A DNA stretch of 30,545 nucleotides from JANJWP01 sp049301335 (GTDB lineage: Bacteria > Patescibacteriota > Gracilibacteria > BD1-5 > UBA2023): positions 1 through 30,545 of the forward strand of contig JBAQKV010000021.1 in the NCBI GenBank assembly GCA_049301335.1. The letters are read 5' to 3'. Shown here one piece after another: positions 25,952-30,545 of this stretch. The position numbers were made by a program, and so were the translations under genes. Each line of letters begins with the position of its first letter. Positions within the stretch are counted from its first letter, which is position 1. The notes below the pieces were generated by a model. The model had not been told where the DNA came from and ran no database searches. It saw only the letters and a list, made by a program, of their open reading frames with translations.

Positions 25952-27466
25952 ATGTCCATCAAGAGCGTAGAAGTCGTACCCGGTTGCATATCCTGTCACA
26001 CGTGCGAATCGGTCTGCCCGGGAATCTTCAAGGTCGATCCCACTTCCAAGGTCATCAACCACGACTACCTCAAGCATGCCAAAGAGATTTTCAAGGCCGA
26101 AAAGCTCTGCCCCGTCCAAGTCATCAAGGTCGTAACCGAAAACGAGGCGGAGAACGTGGTAGAACTCGATTCCGCCACGGTTTCGAATATCGAATACCTC
26201 ACGCCCGACACCGTCGAACTTCGGCTTGCGGCGAAGGGGTTTTCTTTCAAGCCTGGACAGTACGCCTCGATATTCTTTAACGACGCCGACGGCGAATTCT
26301 CGCGCGCGTATTCGATCGTCTCGGGCGATTCGTCGGGCTTCACTCTCACCATCAAGCTCTTGCCGAACGGACGCGGCGCCAAGGCCATCCGCGCTTTCAA
26401 GGGCGGCGAAACGTTGAAATACTCCGGAGGCATCGGGCATTTCGTTCTCAGAGACACCCCGGCGCACAAGGTTTTGGTAGCCACGGGCACCGGCCTCGCC
26501 CCCATGATCGCCATGCTCGAAGCCGCACCGGCGGAAACGAAGAAGACGGTCGTATTCGGAGTGCGCAACGAAGAAGACCTCTTCTACGCGGAAAAACTCC
26601 GGATGTTCGAAAATACCGAGGTCGTCATCACCGTCTCACGCCCGTCGGACTCTTGGACGGGAAAATCCGGCCGCGTCACCGACCACCTTTCGTGCGTGAC
26701 TCCGGAATCCGAAGTCTATATCTGCGGAAACCCGGACATGGTCGAAAGCGTCGTGAAGGCGATGGAATCCGCCGGACATCCCGCTTCCCTCGTATCGCAC
26801 GAATCGTTCGTCGCGCAGGGCGGAACGAACGGGAGCGAAAAGGCCGCCGCGAATGCGGACTCGAAACCGAGCTGCCTGACCCGTTTCTTCGTCGACGGCG
26901 AAGTTCCGGGCGTAGAAGTCCTCAATTGGCTGCTCATCGCCGCGTCCGCCGCGGTTCCGTTCGTTTGGTGGCTGTTCCCGGCGTATAAGGACGAACTCTG
27001 GAGCGTCAGCTGGATTACGGTCGTAACGCTCATGTGTATCAGACCGCTCGCCGACATTTTCCCGAAAATCCTGTTCTTCCGAAGCGTCCTCCCCCTTCGC
27101 AAGGGACTCGGCATCCTTTCGGCGTCGATCGTAGTCACGAGCCTCGCGTTCACGCTCGCCGCCGCCTCCTCGAAAAAAATCATCTCGACCTATTTTTCGG
27201 CCAAGGGCTGGGGACTCGCGAGCCGATCGGCGTTCGCCCGCATTTCCGAAATCACTGCGGTATTGCTTCTCATAACGTCCAATTCGTTCAGCCAAAAGCT
27301 TCTCTGAGCCAATTGGAAGCGTCTCCAGCGCCTTTCGTACGCGTATTTCTATTCGGCGGGCATTCTCCTCTACTACTACGGACAGACTTCGGTGGCCTAC
27401 GGCATGGGGTTGGTAGCCGCCCTCTGGATAGGCGCGGAAGTTCGCAAAAAATTCTTCAAGGCGTAA
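25952..27466 (+). CDS. Fusion of ferredoxin, FAD/NAD(P) reductase and ferric-reductase-like membrane domain
   Basis: 504 aa. Residues 1-60 are a single-cluster [4Fe-4S] ferredoxin (C12, C15, C18 and C53 the likely ligands; C22-Pro extra). About 70-280 is a ferredoxin-NADP reductase-like module: RAYSIVSG (FAD), ATGTGLAPMIAML (NAD(P) pyrophosphate) and YICGNPDM. From about 320 come roughly five membrane helices resembling the MsrQ/YedZ ferric reductase domain (CIRPLADIFPK, LPLRKGLGIL, NWKRLQRLSYAYFY). That region contains no histidine, so the usual heme ligands are missing. One UGA at 27305-27307 is the Gly before ANWKR. Predicted to move electrons from NAD(P)H through flavin and Fe-S at the membrane; the acceptor is unknown. 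Convergent with apbE across one terminator. Confidence 0.87.
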
Positions 27467-27467
27467 T

Positions 27468-27497
27468 GAAAACTCCCCGGTTCGCCGGGGAGTTTTT
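27468..27497. terminator. Bidirectional terminator with UUCG tetraloop
   Basis: CTCCCCGG-TTCG-CCGGGGAG is a perfect 8-bp stem with a very stable tetraloop, flanked by an A-run and six T. It is shared by the reductase fusion and apbE; its right end touches the apbE stop codon. Confidence 0.9.
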
Positions 27498-28396
27498 TAC
27501 GAGTGGAAGTCGATGTCGTACTTAAGCAGAAGGCCTTCAGTATGGAGCGTTTGCCCTTCTTTCGTGACGACCAGCGCGTCCATTCCGTTCTTTGAGGCGA
27601 ATTCGAGCGCCTTGTCGGCGGAAAGGTTGAAGAGCGCCTTGGCGTACGCGTCGGAGCTTACGCAGCGGTCCGACAGGAGCGTGACGCTCACGAGTTCGGT
27701 ATGGTTCTCTCCGGTTTTCGGATCGAGGATGTGGTGGTATTCGTGCCCCTCCGACATCCAACGCCTCTTGTAGCTGCCCGAGGTGGCGACCGCCTTGTCC
27801 TTCAAAAGGAACGTGGCGAGCGTGCCGCCGTTGAACGGGTTCTCGATGCCGATGCGCCAGCCGTTCTCCTTGCCGTTGTAGCCATGGGCGAAGATGTCGC
27901 CCCCGGCGTTCACGAAGAAGTGGTCGTACCCGAAAGTGAGCAGGATGAGCGCGGCGTTGTCGACGGCGTATCATTTGGCGATGCCGCCGAAGTCGAGCGC
28001 CCGCCCCCTGCCGAGGACGATTTCGCCGTTCGTGGAATAGACCGAAGAGAAGTCGGTGGCGAGATGCCGGTCGTTCTGGACGAATTCGCCAGAGTCGAAC
28101 GATTTGGAATATCCTATGGCCGACACGTCGACGAGCGGATTGAAAATTCCTCCGGTCTTTTCGTACGCTTCCTTAGAAAGCGCGAAAAGGCGGAGGAATC
28201 TCGAAGAGACGGCCAATTGCCCGGCCTTGTTGAGTTGGCTGAGAACGGAGTCTTCCTTGAATCGCGAGAACTCCGCCTCCATCGAGCGGAAATAATCGAA
28301 AACGTACGCGATCCGGGAAATGGTGGACGGATCTTCGGATTCGACCGCCACTTCGACGGTCGTGCCCATGAGGCGTTCGGAATGGGTGAAACGCAA
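27497..28396 (-). CDS. apbE: FAD:protein FMN transferase ApbE
   Basis: 299 aa. Transfers FMN from FAD to a Ser/Thr of target redox proteins, normally outside the cytoplasmic membrane. Family motifs: MGTTVEVAVE near the N-terminus, SRFKEDSVLSQLNKAG, NPLVDVSAIGYSKSF, ALDFGGIAKGYAVD (the UGA at 27971-27973 encodes the second conserved Gly), NAGGDIFAHG, HHILDPKTG and SSDAYAKALF (the metal-binding Asp). No lipobox or signal peptide is seen at this start. The start is uncertain: TTG 28396 is the most upstream sensible codon, as no ATG precedes MGTT. It begins about 10 bases after the deacetylase-GT2 stop and is probably cotranscribed with it. Being convergent with a flavin/ferric-reductase-like fusion suggests a shared redox pathway. 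Confidence 0.93.
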
Positions 28397-28406
28397 GGGT
28401 TCGGGG

Positions 28407-30545
28407 TTATTTCATGGAGGCTTTGGCCGTATTGGTGCGGTCGAACGTGTCCCAACCGACGAGGCGTCAGGTAGCGAGTTTTCCGCTCATCGCGGTCCAA
28501 AGCGAGCGCAGGTATATCTTATGCATGAAAAAGCGGTACGCAAGACGTTGGACGGGCGCGATGGCGAGAAGCCTCCAATCTTCCTGTTTCTCGAAAGAAA
28601 ACGCCAGAACCGCGGTGAGGAAATCCATAAGGAGGAAAACCGCCACGTATCCGAGCACGTGCCCCACGCCGCCCATCGCCGGAACGATTCCCGGGTAGAA
28701 TTGGTCGCCCACGAGCATGACGAGCGCCACGAGGGTGGCGAGGTCGGCGATGGGGGCTACCGCGGGAAACAGCGTTTGGGAGAGGATGGTGTGCGGCAAA
28801 ACGAAGAACCGGAGCGCCGGCGAAGCCTTGGAATCGAAAATGGCGTCGGCGTGCTTGACGGCGACCTGGAGGATGCCGAAGGTCCAGCGGAAGCGCTGTT
28901 TCAGGAACGTCTTGAGGTCTTCGGGGGCCTCGGTATACGCCCTGGCATCGTTCTCGTGGACGACTTTCCAGCCGGCACGCAAGAGGGTGACGGTGAGGTA
29001 GCTGTCTTCCGCGAGCGTATCCGAAGAGAACGCGCCTTCTTCGAGGACGACGGATTTCTTCCACGCGCCCACGGCGCCGGGAACCACGGTATTCGATTGC
29101 AGCGCGTCGTATGCGCGACGGTCGAGGTTCTGTCCGGAAACGTACTCGAACGCTTGCATACGGGTCAAAAGATTGGTCCTGTTGCCCACTTTGACGTTCC
29201 CGGAAACCGCCGCGACCTTGGGATCGACGAAATGGCGCACGAGAAGCGGCACGGTATCGGCGTCGAACAACGTGTCGGCGTCGATGACGATGACGATTTC
29301 GGCCTCGGTATGGCGCATGCCGAAGTTGATCGCCTCGCCCTTGCCGCCGTTCTCCTTGGTCATGCAGCGTACTTTCGGATGGGTTCCGTACGCCTCGCGG
29401 GCGCGCTCGAAGGTGGCGTCTTTGGATCCGTCGTCGACCACCACGATTTCGAACGGTCAGCGGTACGACGAGTCTAAGACGCTTTCGATGGTGCGGGCGA
29501 TGACGTTCTCCTCGTTGTATGCGGGAACGATGACCGCGACGGACGGAAGGAAGTCCCCGTCGAATTTCCGGTGCCGTTCTCGGTATTTCTGCACGATGGC
29601 GAAAACGATGACCGAAGCGAGGCGGAACATGCCGATCGCGAGATAGAGCACGAACACGAAATACACGACGAGCCCTACCGCGTGCACGAACGGGAAAAAG
29701 ACGGAATCGCCGGCTTCGATCGCGCGGTCGGACGTCCGCACGTTCGGCATGAGTTCGTCCGGAGTCGCGCCGAGCAGTTCGGAAATCGGCACGATTTCGT
29801 ATCCTGCGGATTTCAGTCCCGATACGATTCATCCGATCGCGGCGACGGTGGACGAGCGGTCTCCTCCCGAATCGTGGAGGAGGACGACGTTGCCCTTTCC
29901 GTCCTTGGCGGCCCGCACGACCCTGCGGACGATTTCGTCGGCGGGCGGCGACCTCCAGTCGTTCGGGTCGATCTTCATTCCCACCGTAACGTAGCCGAGT
30001 TCGTTGGACCTCGTGAGCGGCTCCACCTGGTCGGGCGTCTCGGGCTCGACGTCCTCGCCGTACGGCGGACGGAACATGAGCGTCGATTTTCCGGTTACGC
30101 TCTCGATGAGGCGCTGGGTGAGGTTCAGCTCGACGTCCGTCCGGACTTTTCCGATTTTGGAAATGTCCGGGTGGGTAAAGGAATGGTTTCCGATCGCATG
30201 CCCCTCCGCCAATATGCGGCGGACGATGTCCGGATGGGATTCCACGTTTTCGCCGATGACGAAGAACGTCGCCTTCGCTCAGGCGGCTTTGAGCGCGTCG
30301 AGGATTTTCGGCGTGTATTCGGGATCCGGTCCGTCGTCGAACGTGAGCGCGATCTTCTTGGGGTCTTTCGCGCCGTTCCTCGTGATGACGTACGGCAAGG
30401 GGAACTCCTTCAGTCGCTCGTCGGTGACGGTGCCGTCTTCGAAATCCAGTTCGCGTTTGCCGTCTTTCGGAGTACCGGTAACGCGGTAGAACTCGCCCGT
30501 GCCTTCGTAATCGATGTCGTACCCGTACCCGAAAGACGAGAGTTC
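28407..30545 (-). CDS. Polysaccharide deacetylase-glycosyltransferase family 2 fusion, N-terminus beyond window
   Basis: 712 codons inside the window, open to the right edge. A NodB-type deacetylase comes first: IALTFDDGPDPEYTPKIL (catalytic and metal Asp), EGHAIGNHSFTHPD (metal His pair) and RPPYGED. A linker and membrane helices (VVYFVFVLYLAIGMF) lead to a GT2 domain: VIVPAYNEENVI, VVVDDGSKDATF, VIDADTLFDAD, TLAEDSYLTVTLLRAGW and LKQRFRWTFG (Q(R/Q)xRW), then C-terminal helices. Four UGA-Gly codons, at 30279, 29829, 29457 and 28467, link five fragments. The segment before the deacetylase (YEGTGEFYRV, LPYVITRNGAKDPKK) resembles the linker of known three-domain GH18-deacetylase-GT2 proteins, so a glycosidase-like domain may lie upstream; that is inference. 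It probably makes or modifies an acetylated amino-sugar polymer. apbE follows. Confidence 0.9.

Overview
The window is a gene-dense stretch (largest gene-free gap about 190 bp, no rRNA, tRNA, IS element or CRISPR) that only reads sensibly if UGA is translated as glycine. With UAA and UAG as the only stops, fragmented reading frames join into full-length proteins. UGA falls on family-invariant glycines: the nucleophile elbow GLSAG of a peptidase E, SLVGPRP and TKVGKFLRR of a sugar-phosphate transferase, HVGLGTFKPVR of QueA, GGIAKGYAVD of ApbE and the CGGGTQTR core of a thrombospondin repeat. That is genetic code 25, known from the Patescibacteria/CPR lineages Gracilibacteria (BD1-5) and Absconditabacteria (SR1). 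DUF4012, PEGA, LemA-like and pilin-rich surface genes fit the same affiliation. The composition is GC-rich by eye (not computed), notable for a UGA-recoded organism. All coordinates below use code 25.

Layout. 1-2250 (-): UvrD-type helicase running off the left edge. 2374-3876 (-): pilin-adhesin with a fibrinogen-like head. 4040-7972: an unknown protein, a small ORF, a polyprenyl-phosphate sugar transferase (-), a LemA-like protein and a peptidase E. 8029-9483 (-): cysS. 9547-11949 (-): an 800-residue pilin-adhesin with Cys-rich, thrombospondin type 1 and Lcl/DUF1566-like modules. 12079-13429 (+): an anchored Kazal-domain protein overlapping a minor-pilin-like gene. 13483-14745 (-): DUF2130. 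14817-17676 (+): a DUF4012 protein with a very His-rich cytoplasmic tail, then ybeY. 17788-21583 (+): a secreted fibre-like protein followed by two tandem pilin-adhesins, one with a fibrinogen-like head and one with a glycine-rich phage-tail-fibre-like head. 21588-22814 (-): queA. 23004-25837 (+): a membrane glycosyltransferase translationally coupled to a PEGA protein. 25952-27466 (+): a ferredoxin/flavin reductase/membrane fusion, convergent with apbE (27497-28396, -), which follows a polysaccharide deacetylase-GT2 fusion running off the right edge.

The central biological theme is the cell surface. Four paralogous proteins share a class III-like prepilin N-terminus and a roughly 190-residue pilin body ending in a conserved TGALVD hinge, then carry unrelated C-terminal heads (fibrinogen-like twice, thrombospondin/Cys-rich, glycine-rich tail-fibre-like). 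I read this as a modular pilus-displayed receptor-binding repertoire, plausibly for attachment to host or prey cells as expected of an epibiont. That role is inference. Two cell-envelope glycan loci and a Kazal-type protease-inhibitor-like surface protein accompany it.

Regulatory signals are compact: sigma70-like boxes (TTGAAT or TTGCGA, 16-17 bp, TATACT-like) precede several genes, Shine-Dalgarno motifs are mostly absent, and some terminators abut or overlap the next promoter.
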